Shown here: in pieces, positions 23,570 through 34,884 of the stretch
Layout of the letters: every line of letters starts with the position of its first letter
Numbering within the stretch: the first letter of the stretch is position 1
Assembly: GCF_040369795.1 (NCBI RefSeq)
Contig: NZ_AP028955.1
Span: forward strand, 1,302,001-1,366,000
Origin: Spiroplasma_E ixodetis_B
GTDB taxonomy: Bacteria; Bacillota_I; Bacilli_A; Mycoplasmatales; VBWQ01
DNA: 64,000 nt
Direction of reading: 5' to 3'
The notes under the pieces: generated by a model
Databases searched by the model: none
Told to the model about the DNA's origin: nothing
Seen by the model: the letters and a program-made list of their open reading frames with translations, nothing else
Position numbers and translations under genes: made by a program

Positions 23570-24492
23570 GAGGCTTTTTAAAAATCTGTGTATCTTTTTA
23601 CAAAGTTACTAGTTTAGATTAATTCTATCTTCAAATTTTATCATAAAATGAGCAATTGCTGTATTTCAATTTTGAATGGGCATTGTCCATTTTTTTGTTA
23701 TATTTTCAATTGCTAAGTAAAATATTTTAAAAACTGCCATATCATTTGGAAAAAAATTTTTTATTTCTAATAACTTTTCGTAATTGACTATTAACAGATT
23801 CAATAGCATTTGTTGTATAAATAACTCTTTTGATTTCTGCAGGATAACTAATAAAAACCATTAAATTATCTCAATTTTTATATCATGATTTAGCAATTTG
23901 AGGATATTGTTTATTTCATTTACTTTCAAAAGATTCTAAAGCTTGCATTGCTTGTTCTTCACTACATGCACTATAAATTGGTTTTAAATCTGTAACTAGT
24001 GATTTTATATGTTTGTATGAAACATATTTTAAACTATTTCTAATTTGATGAACTATGCATAATTGATGTTCGGTTTTAGGATAAACTGATTGTATTGCTT
24101 CTGACATTCCTGTTAAATTGTCGCTACAAACAATAAGAATATCATTTAAGCCTCGATTTTTCATTTCTGTGAAATTAGATAATCAAAACTTAGAACCTTC
24201 ATTTTCACTAATTCATAAACCTAAAACATCTTTTTTGCCTTATAAATCAACTACTAGTGCTATATAAACTGATTTGTTAATAATGCGTTTATCTTGTCGC
24301 ACTTTAACTACTATACAATCAAAATAAACAATCGGATAAACACTTTCTAATGGCCGATTTTGTCATGCTTTAACATCATCAATAACATCATCAGTAATTT
24401 GACTAATAACACTTTCACTAATATCAGCACCATGATATAGCTCTTGTAACTGCATTCTAATATCTGATAAAGTCATGCCTTTGGCATATAAT
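23570..24492 (-). mobile_element. IS256-like element, 3' two thirds
   Basis: The tip GAGGCTTTTTAAAAATCTG is at 23570. The frame running leftward includes the Mutator-type core (MKNRGLNDILIVCSDN) and a C-terminal part with the Glu motif (TTNAIESVNSQLRK). It is cut at 24492 by an IS5, after AAT. Confidence 0.85.
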
Positions 24493-25552
24493 AGACATAT
24501 TCCGTAAATAAATTTTTTAAAAGTCAATTAATAATTTAAAATTTATTTTATAATTTCTTTATTAATAAATTAATAAGGTGTTGATAAAAATGAATTTTGA
24601 AAATTTAAAAAAATTAAAAAATGAACAATTTTATAGATATTTTGGTATAAAACGTTTTCATTTTGATGAAATGTTAACAAAATTAATTGAAATATAAAAT
24701 TTAAAAAAAACTAAAGGTAGAAAATATAAACTTTCAGTTGAAGAAAGATTGATGATGACTTTAGTATACTGAAAAGAATATTATACTTTTTTCCAAATGA
24801 GTATTAAATATAAAATGAGTGCATCAAGTTGTTTTCGAAATATTACTTGAGTAGAAAATAAACTTAGTGATGACAAAGATTATCAGTTTTTAAAAACAAA
24901 ATATAAATCAAAAATTGATAAAAAACAAGAAGATTTAAATGATTTTCAATTTTATTTAATTGATTCAACTGAAATTGAAATTGAAAGACCAACTAAAAAA
25001 AATACAGTTAGAATATTTTTCTGGTAAAAGTTGAATGTTTTCTATAAAATTTCAAATTATATATGACTTTTTTAATAAAAAAATTGTTGATATTTTTGCT
25101 GATAATGGAAAAGTACATGATTTTCAAATATTAAAAAATTCAAATCTTGAATTTTCAGAAAAAACAATAATTATTGGTGATTTGGGATATCAAGGAATAC
25201 AAAATATTTATAAAAATACTATATTGCCAATTAAAAAAACTAAAAATAAAAAATTAACTAAACAAGAAAAAATCTACAATAAAATTATTTCAAAAATTAG
25301 AATTAAAGTTGAACATGTTTTTGCTTGATTAAAAAGATTCAAAATTTTAATAAATAAATGTAGAAAAAGTATATTTAGACTTATGTACTTAAGATTTAAC
25401 TTACTTTGTGAAATTTTTAATAAAACAAAACCATTAAAATAAAAAAATATTTTTAATATTTTTTTAAAAATTTAAATTTTTATCAAGTTAATATAAAAAT
25501 AATATTAACAATTTTTGTTTTTGAAATATAAATTTATTTACGGAATATGTCT
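24493..25552 (+). mobile_element. IS5-like element with an internal 91-bp deletion
   Basis: Both terminal repeats are present but the length is 1060 bp. The deletion removes sequence between two AAATTTATTT repeats near the right end. Orf1 has a TAA (IEI-stop) and the A-tract lacks its C, so it is inactive. The left flank is IS256 and the right flank is IS630. Confidence 0.85.
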
Positions 25553-26098
25553 AATATATAATACTAAATATTCATTCATTATTTTAGCTATTTCTTTTAA
25601 AAAATCTTCTTGTTTATTTTTATCTCTTTGTTCATATAGAAAAGTTTTTTTATATTTATAATTTAGTTTTTTGAAATAGTTATAAACTGTTTCTTTAGTC
25701 ATATCACCAAATTTTTCAATCACTTTTTGAACTGTAACATCTTTATTTTGCGCTAAATAATTTTTTAATTCATCTAAATACTTTATTTTGTGGCTATGTC
25801 CTTTTTGATAATTCAAAATTGGTTTTATATGCCCAGTTTCTTTTTTTCTTTTTCTTCATAAGAATAAAGTCTTTCTAGTAATATTGAACACTTTACAAAT
25901 TTCTTTAATTTTCATGTTTTTACTTTCATAGGCTTCTATTACTTTTCTTCGTAAGTCTTCACTGTATGGTTTTGGTATAATTTAATCTTCCTAATCTATT
26001 TTAAATATTGCTGAATTGTACTTTTAAATTCAAAAACTGTTTAAATTACATATTGTTATTTTACATTATTTATGAGTAAACATTACTTTAGTTAGCTA
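25553..26098 (-). mobile_element. IS630-like element, 5' part
   Basis: It contains the 5' end of the transposase gene (ATG replaced by ATA near 25978; helix-turn-helix and FLWRKRKKETG) and the terminal repeat at 26098. The catalytic part is missing. Confidence 0.83.
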
Positions 26099-26463
26099 TA
26101 TATTATCATAAAATAATAAAAAAAGTATCAAAGTTTACACTTGCAGTGAAAAATGATACTTAACTAATTAATTCTTTTTTATTTTCTTACTAGATTTAAT
26201 TTATTTAATCTGTCAAAATTTTTATTTTAAATTATAAAACTTTAAAATAATTTTTCATGAAATAACTTTTGAAAATTATTAAAGTTTTTCATATTTTTTA
26301 GGTAGTGTTTTTTAAATTCAAAATTTTGTGCATAAATTTTTTGTAAAACTAAGTATCAATAGCGTTAATATTTAAAAGTAATAAAAAAGAGATTTAATAA
26401 TTAATTTTTTTGTTAAAAATTATCATATAATTAACAATGAACATTTTAATTATGGAGAAAAAT
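26099..26463. other. Intergenic region with hairpin and possible promoter
   Basis: A hairpin lies at 26124-26160 (AGTATCA paired with TGATACT, plus an inner CAC/GTG pair). TATAAT at 26426-26431 could be the -10 box for glpX, but the -35 region is only T-rich. Ribosome binding site GGAGAAAAAT precedes ATG 26464. No gene is seen. Confidence 0.45.
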
Positions 26464-27461
26464 ATGAATAAGAATATGTATTTAATTAGAGCAGTAGAAA
26501 TAGCAACAATTGCTGCTTATAAATTTATTGGTCATAAAGATAAGAACGCTGTTGACTTTGCTGCTGTTGAAGCAATGACAATTATGTTAGATAATGTCCC
26601 TATTAAATGTCGTATCATCGTTGGTGAAGGTGAGTTAGATCAAGCCCCAATGTTATTTGTTAATCAAGAACTAGGAAAAGGAAAAACTTTAACTTATGAT
26701 TTAGCAGTTGATCCAGTAGAAGGTACTTATCCTGCTGCTTATAATATTGCTGGTAGTATTGCTTGTTTAGCAGCATCAACACCCAATACTATTTTAAAGT
26801 TACCAGAAATGTATATGGAAAAATTATTTGTTGGACCCGATTTACAAGATGCTATTAACAATGAAGATGATTTTATTACTAATATTAAAACTATGCAAAA
26901 AATTAAAAAACATAATGATTTAATTGGTATTATGTTAGATAAACCAAGACATCAAAAAATAATTGAAAAGTTGCATGATTTAGGTATTATTGTTCGTTTA
27001 ATTGGTGATGGTGATGTGCTTGCTGCTATTGATATTATTAACAAGGAAGCAGATTTTGTTTATGGTATTGGTGGTGCTCCTGAAGGGGTGTTAATGGCAA
27101 CATTAGCATTAAGTGATGGTGGCGATATAAAACTAAGTTAATTTCCTATCAAACAATATGACCTACTGATGAAGATACTAAGATTCGTGTTAATATTGAA
27201 GATATTGCTATTAAAAAATATAAATTATCGTATAATAAATATTATTTTGCTAAAGATTTAGTAAAAGATGAAAATGTCCGTTTTGTTGATGCAGGTTTAA
27301 CAGTTGGTGGAAGTTTAAAAGCAATTAAATATTATTATGGTACATATTATTTAAATACTTTTTTTGTATCGCATGGTGTTGTTAGAAATATGGAAGTTAC
27401 TTATAGTGTTAGTCAGGTTAATAAACTATTGCCAAGTGTTGAAAAAATTATGAAAATATAG
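26464..27461 (+). pseudogene. glpX: Class II fructose-1,6-bisphosphatase, frameshifted
   Basis: The start at 26464 is preferred over an upstream in-frame ATG (26437) because of GGAGAAAAAT. Class II FBPase motifs are present: IAAYKFIGHKDKNAVD, VGEGELDQAPML and AVDPVEGT at the metal site, MYMEKLFVGP, IGDGDVLAA and GGAPEGVL. After GGDI one extra base moves the frame, giving an early stop at 27139-27141. The remainder (WPTDEDTKIRV, FVDAGLTVGG) continues in the other frame until the IS630 at 27459, which supplies the last stop codon. The enzyme would hydrolyse fructose 1,6-bisphosphate in the cytosol; this copy is inactive or C-terminally truncated. Confidence 0.9.
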
Positions 27462-28469
27462 CTAACTAAAGTAATGTTTACTCATAAATAATGTAAAATA
27501 ATAATATGTAATTTAAACAGTTTTGGAATTTAAAAGTACAATTCAGCAATATTTAAAATAGATTAGGAAGATTAAATTATGCCAAAACCATACAGTGAAG
27601 ACTTACGAAGAAAAGTAATAGAAGCCTATGAAAGTAAAAACATGAAAATTAAAGAAATTTGTAAAGTGTTCAATATTACTAGAAAGACTTTATTCTTATG
27701 AAGAAAAAGAAAAAAAGAAACCGGGCATATAAAACCAATTTTTAATTATCAAAAAGGACATAGCGACAAAATAAAGGATTTAGATGTATTAAAAAATTAT
27801 TTAGCGCAAAATAAAGATGTTACAGTTCAAAAAGTAATTGAAAAATTTGATGATACGACTAAAGAAATAGTTTATAACTATTTCAAAAAACTAAATTATA
27901 CATATAAAAAAACTTTTCTATATGAACAAAGAGATAAAAATAAACAAGAAGATTTTTTAAAAGAAATAGCTAAAATAATGAATGAAGATTTAGTATATAT
28001 TGATGAATCTGGAATTGATGATAATGAATTTTATAAATATGGTTGATCTGAAAAAGGTAAAATATTATTTGATAATAAACCCGCATATAAAATAAAAAGA
28101 ATGAGTATAATTGGTTCACTAAATAAAGGTAAATTAAAATCCCTATGAGCATTTGAAGGACATTGCAACAGTAAAATTTTTGAATCATATGTAAAAAATA
28201 TACTAATTCCAGTATTAAAGCGTGGACAAATTATAGTTTTAGATAATCCAACGTTTCATAAATCTAAATTAACACAACAATTAATTGAAAATGCTGGATG
28301 CAAACTATTATTTCTTCCACCATATTCTCCTAATTTAAATCCAATTGAACATTTTTGATTTGCTATAAAACATAATATAAGAAAAATATTACCAAATTAT
28401 TGACCAAATATTAAAAAAGCGATTGATTTTGTTTTTCAATATATGAGTAAACATTACTTTAGTTAGCTA
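27459..28469 (+). mobile_element. IS630-like element, full length, intact transposase
   Basis: 1011 bp flanked by TA (27457-27458 and 28470-28471), with near-perfect inverted ends TAGCTAACTAAAGTAATG. It is the best candidate for an active copy in the window. It is inserted in the 3' end of glpX. Confidence 0.92.
27579..28466 (+). CDS. IS630-family transposase
   Basis: 295 aa, uninterrupted with UGA as Trp, start ATG after AGGAAGATTAAATT. The N-terminus is a helix-turn-helix domain (EDLRRKVIEAYES, IKEICKVFNITRKTLFLW). A second DNA-binding segment follows (DVTVQKVIEKF). The DDE core has YIDESGIDDNE (first Asp), IIVLDN (second Asp) and PPYSPNLNPIEHFW (catalytic Glu). VLDNPTFHK has Pro where other copies have Ala. 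The stop codon overlaps the terminal repeat. Nine or more other IS630 copies here are truncated or carry nonsense codons, so this protein may act on their ends in trans. Confidence 0.92.
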
Positions 28470-28510
28470 TATATAATAAATATGTTTAAAAATATTTAAA
28501 GGAGAAAATT

Positions 28511-29080
28511 ATGAATGATATTGATCGTTTACCTGCCATCCCAGTTTTAGAAAGTCAACGTTTAAAACTACGTCCTATTACTTTAAATGATGCACAAGCG
28601 TTATTTAATTATGCAAAGAATGAAAATATGACAAAATATGTACCGTGAAAAGCTCATAAAAGTATTAATGATAGTATTGGTTTTATTAATTATTTATTAC
28701 AAGAATATAAACAATTAAGTTCTTTAATGTGAGCAGCGCAATTAAAAGATGATAAAACTAATACGATGATTGGTACTTGTGGCTTTATTAGATATTTTGC
28801 TCACACTAAATGTTTGAAAATAGGTTATGCTTTTAATCCAAAAGAATTGGGTAAAGGTTATGCCAAAGAGGCGTTGTTAACTGCTATTAAGTACGGATTT
28901 GAAAATACTGATAGTATTAGAATTGAAGGCAGTTGTGTTAAAGAAAACATTGCTTCAGCGAAAACGATGGAAAGTGTTGGTATGAAGTTTGAAGGATTTT
29001 CCCGTAGTAATTTTATTAAAGATGGTAAAGTCAGTGATTGTAAAATATTTAGTATTATTCGTAGTGAGTATTTTAAATAA
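28511..29080 (+). CDS. GNAT-family N-acetyltransferase (RimJ/RimL-like)
   Basis: 189 aa, intact, with a strong AAAGGAGAAAATT site before ATG 28511. The N-terminal LESQRLKLRPITLNDAQALF is typical of RimJ/RimL-type acetyltransferases. IGYAFNPKELGKGYAKEAL carries the acetyl-CoA pyrophosphate loop (Q/RxxGxG/A type, here ELGKGYA). ENIASAKTMESVGMKFEG completes the fold. It would move acetyl from acetyl-CoA to a protein N-terminus or small amine; the substrate cannot be told. It lies 42 bp after the intact IS630 element. Confidence 0.88.
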
Positions 29081-29193
29081 TATTTTAATATTATTTAAAG
29101 AGTAGCTTTATAGAGTTTTTTTGTTAAAATAATTACAATTATTAAATTGTTATATTATTTAAAACAATATAAAATTCTTAGTAGGTGGAAATT

Positions 29194-30402
29194 ATGAAAA
29201 CTATAAAATTTATAGATTTATTTTCTGGCATTTGTGGTTTTCATTTAGCTTTACAAGACTGATCATCAGAATTATTTTTAGCATGTGATATAAATCCATA
29301 TTGTAAAAAAGTTTATATAGATAATTTTAATCGGATAAGTATTCTCAGTGATATTAGAGAAATTGATGAAAATAAGATTCCTGATTTTGATTTATTATGT
29401 GCCGGTTTTCCTTGTCAACCTTTTTCAAAAGGTGGTTTTCAAAAAGGCTTTAATGATAATAGAGGAACTTTATTTTTTGAAGTAGTCAGAATTTTAAGAA
29501 CAAAAAAACCTAAATTTATTATTTTAGAAAATGTTAGTAGTTTAGTTACACATGATAATGGTAACACTTTTAAAGTAATAACCAGTGAGTTAGAAAAATT
29601 GGGTTATTTAATACCAGAAAACCCATTAATTATTGATAGTTTAGATGTAGGAATACCAATGTATAGAAAAAGAATATATATTCCAGGCATTAGAAAAGAT
29701 TTTATAAACTCTGATAAAATTTAGGTAAATATATTTTGGATATAGAAAATAAATCAAAGTTAAACCTTAGTATTTGAGATTTTATATATAAAACAAAAGT
29801 TGATGATAAATATTATTTAGAAGAGTATCAATTAAATTTATTAAATATGTGAGATGAATTTTATAAAAATATTGATATTAAAATTATTGGATTTCCAATT
29901 TGAACAGATATATTTAGTAAGTATAATTTTTATAAAATGAATTTAGCAACTTTTACCAGATTGAAAACAAAAGATTATTATAAAAAATTTAAATTTATAT
30001 GAAAGAAATAAATTGTTTATTATTAATTGGCTAAAAAAATATGATAATTTAAATTGAATTAAAAATTCTTCACATAAAAAATTTGAATGACAAGCAGGTG
30101 ACAATATTAATTCAATTTGAGAAGGAATTATTCAATTTAGACCTTCGGGAGTAAGAGTAAAAAAATCTGATGTATTATCTACTCTTGTAGCAATGAATCA
30201 CCCTCAAATTATTGGAAAATATAAGAGATATATTACTCCGGATGAAATTAAATCATTTCAGCGTTTTCCTAAAGACTTTAAGTTAATAGATAATGATAAT
30301 ATTTCTAGAAAGCAATTAGGTAATACAATAACTATAACTGTAGCCAAAATAATTTTGAAAGGTTTATTGAAGTTTTATGATGAAAATAGAACAAGCGACT
30401 AA
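29194..30402 (+). pseudogene. DNA (cytosine-5) methyltransferase, frameshifted
   Basis: Motif I FIDLFSGICGFHLAL, motif IV GFPCQPFSKGG with the catalytic Cys, motif VI ENVSSL and motif VIII MYRKRIYIPGI are read from ATG 29194 (site AGGTGG). The frame ends at TAG 29723. Continuing in a second frame gives IWDFIYKTK, a stretch of target-recognition type. A third shift near 29945 gives QLLPDWKQKIIIKN, then RPSGVRVKKSD (motif IX) and RKQLGNTITI (motif X). At least two indels therefore break a protein of about 400 aa. It resembles type II restriction-modification enzymes rather than the M.SssI CpG enzyme. An overlapping gene starts at 30377. Confidence 0.88.
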
Positions 30403-30568
30403 GAATGGTATTGTAGTTATGAACTATAATAATGTTTTAAAGTCAAAGTTAGATATACTCAATATTCTTAATAAAGATATAAATAAATTTAATGACATTT
30501 CAATTAATCTTAAAAATAAATATTTTAGTATTAATTATAAAAACGAAACTATAAATATAGCTAACTAA
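30377..30568 (+). pseudogene. 5' end of a gene overlapping the methyltransferase (possible restriction endonuclease)
   Basis: ATG 30377 (or 30380) overlaps the methyltransferase 3' end by 26 bp. The frame is open for about 60 codons (NNVLKSKLDILNILNKDINKF) until the IS630 at 30558 supplies the stop. Overlap with a type II methyltransferase suggests the cognate endonuclease. The residues left are too few for a family match, so the role is inference from position only. Confidence 0.45.
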
Positions 30569-31096
30569 AGTAATGTTTACTTATAAATAATGTAAAATAA
30601 TAATATGTAATTTAAACAGTTTTTGAATTTAAAAGTACAATTCAGCAATATTTAAAATAGATTAGGAAGAATAAATTATGCCAAAACCATACAGTGAAGA
30701 CTTACGAAGAAAAGTAATAGAAACCTATGAAAGTAAAAACATGAAAATTAAAGAAATTTGTAAAGTGTTCAATATTACTAGAAAGACTTTATTCTTATGA
30801 AGAAAAAGAAAAAAAGAAACCGGGCATATAAAACCAATTTTGAATTATCAAAAAGGACATAGCCACAAAATAAAGTATTTAGATTAATAAAAAAATTATT
30901 TAGCGCAAAATAAAGATGTTACAGTTCAAAAAGTAATTGAAAAATTTGATGATATGACTAAAGAAACAGTTTATAACTATTTCAAAAAAATAAATTATAC
31001 ATATAAAAAAACTTTTCTATATGAACAAAGAGATAAAAATAAACAAGAAGATTTTTTAAAAGAAATAGCTAAAATAATGAATAAAGATTTAGTATA
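30558..31096 (+). mobile_element. IS630-like element, 5' half
   Basis: It has the terminal repeat after TA 30556-30557 and the transposase start at 30678. There is a nonsense pair (DLD then TAA TAA). It is cut at 31096 by the IS256 tip. Confidence 0.85.
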
Positions 31097-31650
31097 GGTA
31101 ATGTTTAGTAATCTGTGTAACTTACAAAAATAACTATGTTTAATTAATTATAGTAAATAAAATTAAATAAATAGAAAGAGTGAGTTACGTATGTCTAAAA
31201 AACAAAATATTAATAATAATGATCCAATATCAAAAGCAGTAGATTTATTACTAGAAAATACTGAAGATTTAACAAAATTTTTTAAAGAGGGAGGTTTGTA
31301 TAAAGAATTAACAAAAAGATTAGTTGAAAAAATGTTGAATTATGAAATGCAAAATTATTTAGGATATGAAAAAAATCAACATAATACTAGTGAAAATGCT
31401 CGCAATGGTATAAGTTCAAAAAAATTAATAACCCAACAAGGTAAAATTGAGATTAATGTACCACGAGATCGTAATAGTAATTTTGAACCAGTAATAGTTG
31501 CAAAAAGACAAAGAAGATTTGATGGTTTTGATCAACAAGTTCTTTCATTATATGCCAAAGGCATGACTTTATCAGATATTAGAATGCAGTTACAAGAGTT
31601 ATATCATGGTGCTGATATTAGTGAAAGTGTTATTAGTCAAATTACTGATG
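31097..31650 (+). mobile_element. IS256-like element, 5' part
   Basis: Tip GGTAATGTTT at 31097 and transposase from 31191 (MSKKQNINNND to SQITD). It stops at 31650, where an inverted IS256 tip begins. Confidence 0.85.
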
Positions 31651-31706
31651 GAGGATTTTTAAAAATCTGTGTATCTTTTTACAAAGTTACTAGTTTAGAT
31701 TAATTC
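31651..31706 (-). mobile_element. Solo 56-bp IS256 3' tip
   Basis: GAGGATTTTTAAAAATCTG and onward to the transposase stop codon, then directly the same tip again from a full copy at 31707. Two 3' ends in tandem orientation suggest a failed or one-ended event. Confidence 0.75.
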
Positions 31707-33079
31707 GAGGCTTTTTAAAAATCTGTGTATCTTTTTACAAAGTTACTAGTTTAGATTAATTCTATCTTCAAATTTTATCATAAAATGAGCAATTGCTGTA
31801 TTTCAATTTTGAATGGGCATTGTTCATTTTTTTGTTATATTTTCAATTGCTAAGTAAAATATTTTAAAAACTGCCATATCATTTGGAAAAACTTTTTTTA
31901 TTTCTAATAACTTTTCGTAATTGACTATTAACAGATTCAATATCATTTGTTGTATAAATAACTCTTTTGATTTCTGGATGATAACTAATAAAAACCATTA
32001 AATTATCTCAATTTTTATATCATGATTTAGCAATTTGAGGATATTGTTTATTTCATTTACTTTCAAAAGATTCTAAAGCTTGCATTGCTTGTTCTTCACT
32101 ACATGCACTGTAAATTGGTTTTAAATCTGTAACTAGTGATTTTCTATGTTTGTATGAAACATATTTTAAACTATTTATAATTTGATGAACTATGCATAAT
32201 TGATGTTCGGTTTTAGGATAAACTGATTGTATTGCTTCTGACATTCCTGTTAAATTGTCACTACAAGCGATAAGAATATCATTTAAGCCTCGATTTTTCA
32301 TTTCTGTGGAATTAGATAATCAAAACTTAGAACCTTCATTTTCACTAATTCATAAGCCTAAAACATCTTTTTTACCTTCTAAATCAACTCCTAGTACTAT
32401 ATAAACTGATTTGTTAATAATGCGTTTATCTTGTCGTACTTTAACTACTATACAATCAAAATAAACAATCGGATAAACACTTTCTAATGGCCGATTTTGT
32501 CATGCTTTAACATCATCAATAACATCATCAGTAATTTGACTAATAACACTTTCACTAATATCAGCACCATGATATAACTCTTGTAACTGCATTCTAATAT
32601 CTGATAAAGTCATGCCTTTGGCATATAATGAAAGAACTTGTTGATCAAAACCATCAAATCTTCTTTGTCTTTTTGCAACTATTACTGGCTCAAAATTACT
32701 ATTACGATCTCGTTGTACATTAATCTCAATTTTACCTTGTTGAGTTATTAATTTTTTTGAACTTATACCATTGCGAGCATTATCACTATTATTATGTTGA
32801 TTTTTTTCATACCCTAAATAATTTTGCATTTCAGAATTCAACATTTTTTCAACTAATCTTTTTGTTAATTCTTTATATAAACCTCCCTCTTTAAAAACTG
32901 TTGTTAAATCTTCAGTATTTTCTAGTAATAAATCTACTGCTTTTGATATTGGATCATTATTATTAATATTTTGTTTTTTAGACATACGTAACTCACTCTT
33001 TCTAGTTATTTAACTTTATTTACTAGAATTAATTAAACATATTTATTTTTGTAAGTTACACAGATTACTAAACATTACC
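31707..33079 (-). mobile_element. IS256-like element, full length
   Basis: 1373 bp with both tips. The transposase starts at 32985 and covers the Mutator-type core (first Asp in VYFDCIVVK, second in ACSDNLTG, Glu in IESVNSQ). An extra A in the KKVFPND codons (near 31890) shifts the last 50 or so residues, so it is probably inactive. It removed the 5' part of the gene whose stub follows. Confidence 0.9.
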
Positions 33080-33196
33080 GTTATTTCACGCGTAAATAGT
33101 GATTATCAGTTTTACTTAAATGTTGATATAGATGCTGTTAACTCTGATAATGGTTTTAATAAAAATCAATATCAACAAAAATGTTCCATTTTATAA
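33080..33196 (+). pseudogene. 3' stub of an unknown gene
   Basis: 38 codons (VISRVNSDYQFYLNV to QQKCSIL) end in TAA. They begin exactly where IS256 ends. This could be the tail of the gene begun at 30377 or of another gene; nothing in the sequence decides. Confidence 0.4.
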
Positions 33197-33296
33197 AAAA
33201 ATAAAGATTAATAAAATATTATTAATTTAAATAAGTATTACAATAAATAATACTATTTTAATGTAAAATTATAATTATTAAATTTAGGAGCAAATA

Positions 33297-34880
33297 ATGA
33301 CAAAAAAATTTTATATTACTACCCCTATTTATTATCCTAGTGCTAAGTTACACTTGGGACATGCTTATACAACAATTATTGCTGATGTTTTAGCACGCTA
33401 TAAGAAAATGCAAGGTTATGAAGTATTCTTTTTAACCGGAAGTGATGAACATGGTCAAAAAATTGCTAAAAAGGCGGATGAAAATAAACAAACTCCACAA
33501 AAATTTGTTGATGATATTGTTGTTGGGTTTAAGAATTTATGGAAAAACTTAAATATTGATTATGATAAATTTATTAGAACAACTGATAAAAATAATATTT
33601 TAAGTGTTCAGAAAATATTCAGCAAATTATTAAAACAAAATGATATTTATTTGGGAAAATATGAAGGCTCATATTGTATTTCTTGTGAAGAATTTTTGAC
33701 AGATAGTCAAATTAATAAAACTAATAATACATGTAAAATATGTCAAGGTAATATTACTACTTTATCAGAACCATCATATTTTTTAAAATTGGAAAAATAT
33801 ACCAAACAATTATTAAAATATTATGATGAACACCCATTATTTTTATGACCACTTAATCGTAAAACGGAAATGATTAATAATTTTATTACGCCAGGCTTAG
33901 AAAATTTAAGTGTTACTAGAACGAGTTTTACTTGAGGCGTACCAGTATTAGAAAATCCAAAACATGTTATTTATGTTTGAATTGATGCATTAAGTAATTA
34001 TTTAACAGGATTAGGTTATTTACAAGATGATGACATTAATTTTAAAAAATTTTGACTAGATTCAAATTGTGAAATTGTGAATTTAGTTGGTAAAGAAATT
34101 AGTCGTTTTCATATGATTTATTGACCAATTTTATTAATGGCATTAAACTTGAGACAACCAAATCGAATTTTGGCTCACGGTTGAATTACTAATGAAGAAG
34201 GAAAAATGTCAAAATCAAAAGGTAATGTTATTGATCCTTTAGTATTAGTAAATCGTTATGATGCAGATGGATTACGGTTTTTTTTAATGAAAGAAATTAT
34301 TATTGGTCATGATGCAAAATATAGTCATGAATTATTTTTAAATTGTTATAACTCTTATCTTGTTAATGATTTAGGTAATTTGCTTTCGCGAACAGTTACA
34401 ATGATCATTAAATATTGTGATGGTAAAATTCCCAAAGTTAATTTAAATAAGTTGCAACCAGAAGCAATAGAAATAATTAAAATTATTAAAAGTACTATTA
34501 ATGATTTTAATATTGAAATGGATGAATATCAAATTCATGAAGCAATTAATGTCGTTTTTAAATTAATAACTAGTGGTAATAAATTAATTGATTTAACAAA
34601 ACCATGAAATTTACATAAAAATAATAAAACTATTGAATTACATAATATTTTAAATTTATTAGCAAATATTTTAATTATTAGTAGCGCTTTATTAAGTCCG
34701 ATTTTGGTTAATAGTTCATTAAAAATTAATGAACAATTGGGTGTCTTAAAAATTACTAAGCCAATATTCAATATTAACTTGAATGAAGTTTTTAATAAAT
34801 CTGTTAATAAAAAAGAGTTATTATTTCCAAGATTAAATATTGAAGATGAATTATCATTTTTAAAAAATGCATTTAAATAA
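33297..34880 (+). CDS. metG: Methionyl-tRNA synthetase
   Basis: 527 aa, intact with UGA as Trp. ATG 33297 follows TTAGGAGCAAATA. Class I signatures are HLGH (19-22, HIGH) and KMSKS (303-307). The zinc-knuckle insert has CISC and CKIC. FTWGVPV, IYVWIDAL and GKEISRFH are typical of the catalytic domain. The anticodon-binding domain follows, and there is no C-terminal tRNA-binding (EMAP) domain. It charges tRNA-Met in the cytosol and is essential. An IS1595-like element inserted 4 bp after its stop codon, so the gene was spared. A TATAAT at 33270-33275 may be its -10 box. Confidence 0.96.
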
Positions 34881-34884
34881 AATT

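Noticed and set aside
13640..26098. CRISPR or other short regularly spaced repeats
   Set aside because: The repeats here are whole or partial IS copies of several hundred bases, with no unique spacers of constant length.
26124..26160. Riboswitch upstream of glpX
   Set aside because: Only a single imperfect hairpin 300 bp from the start; no known aptamer pattern is visible.
29194..30402. Homologue of the M.SssI CpG methyltransferase
   Set aside because: Motif spacing and sequence (LFSGICGF, GFPCQPFSKGG) fit other type II C5 enzymes; M.SssI has a different motif I and IV context.
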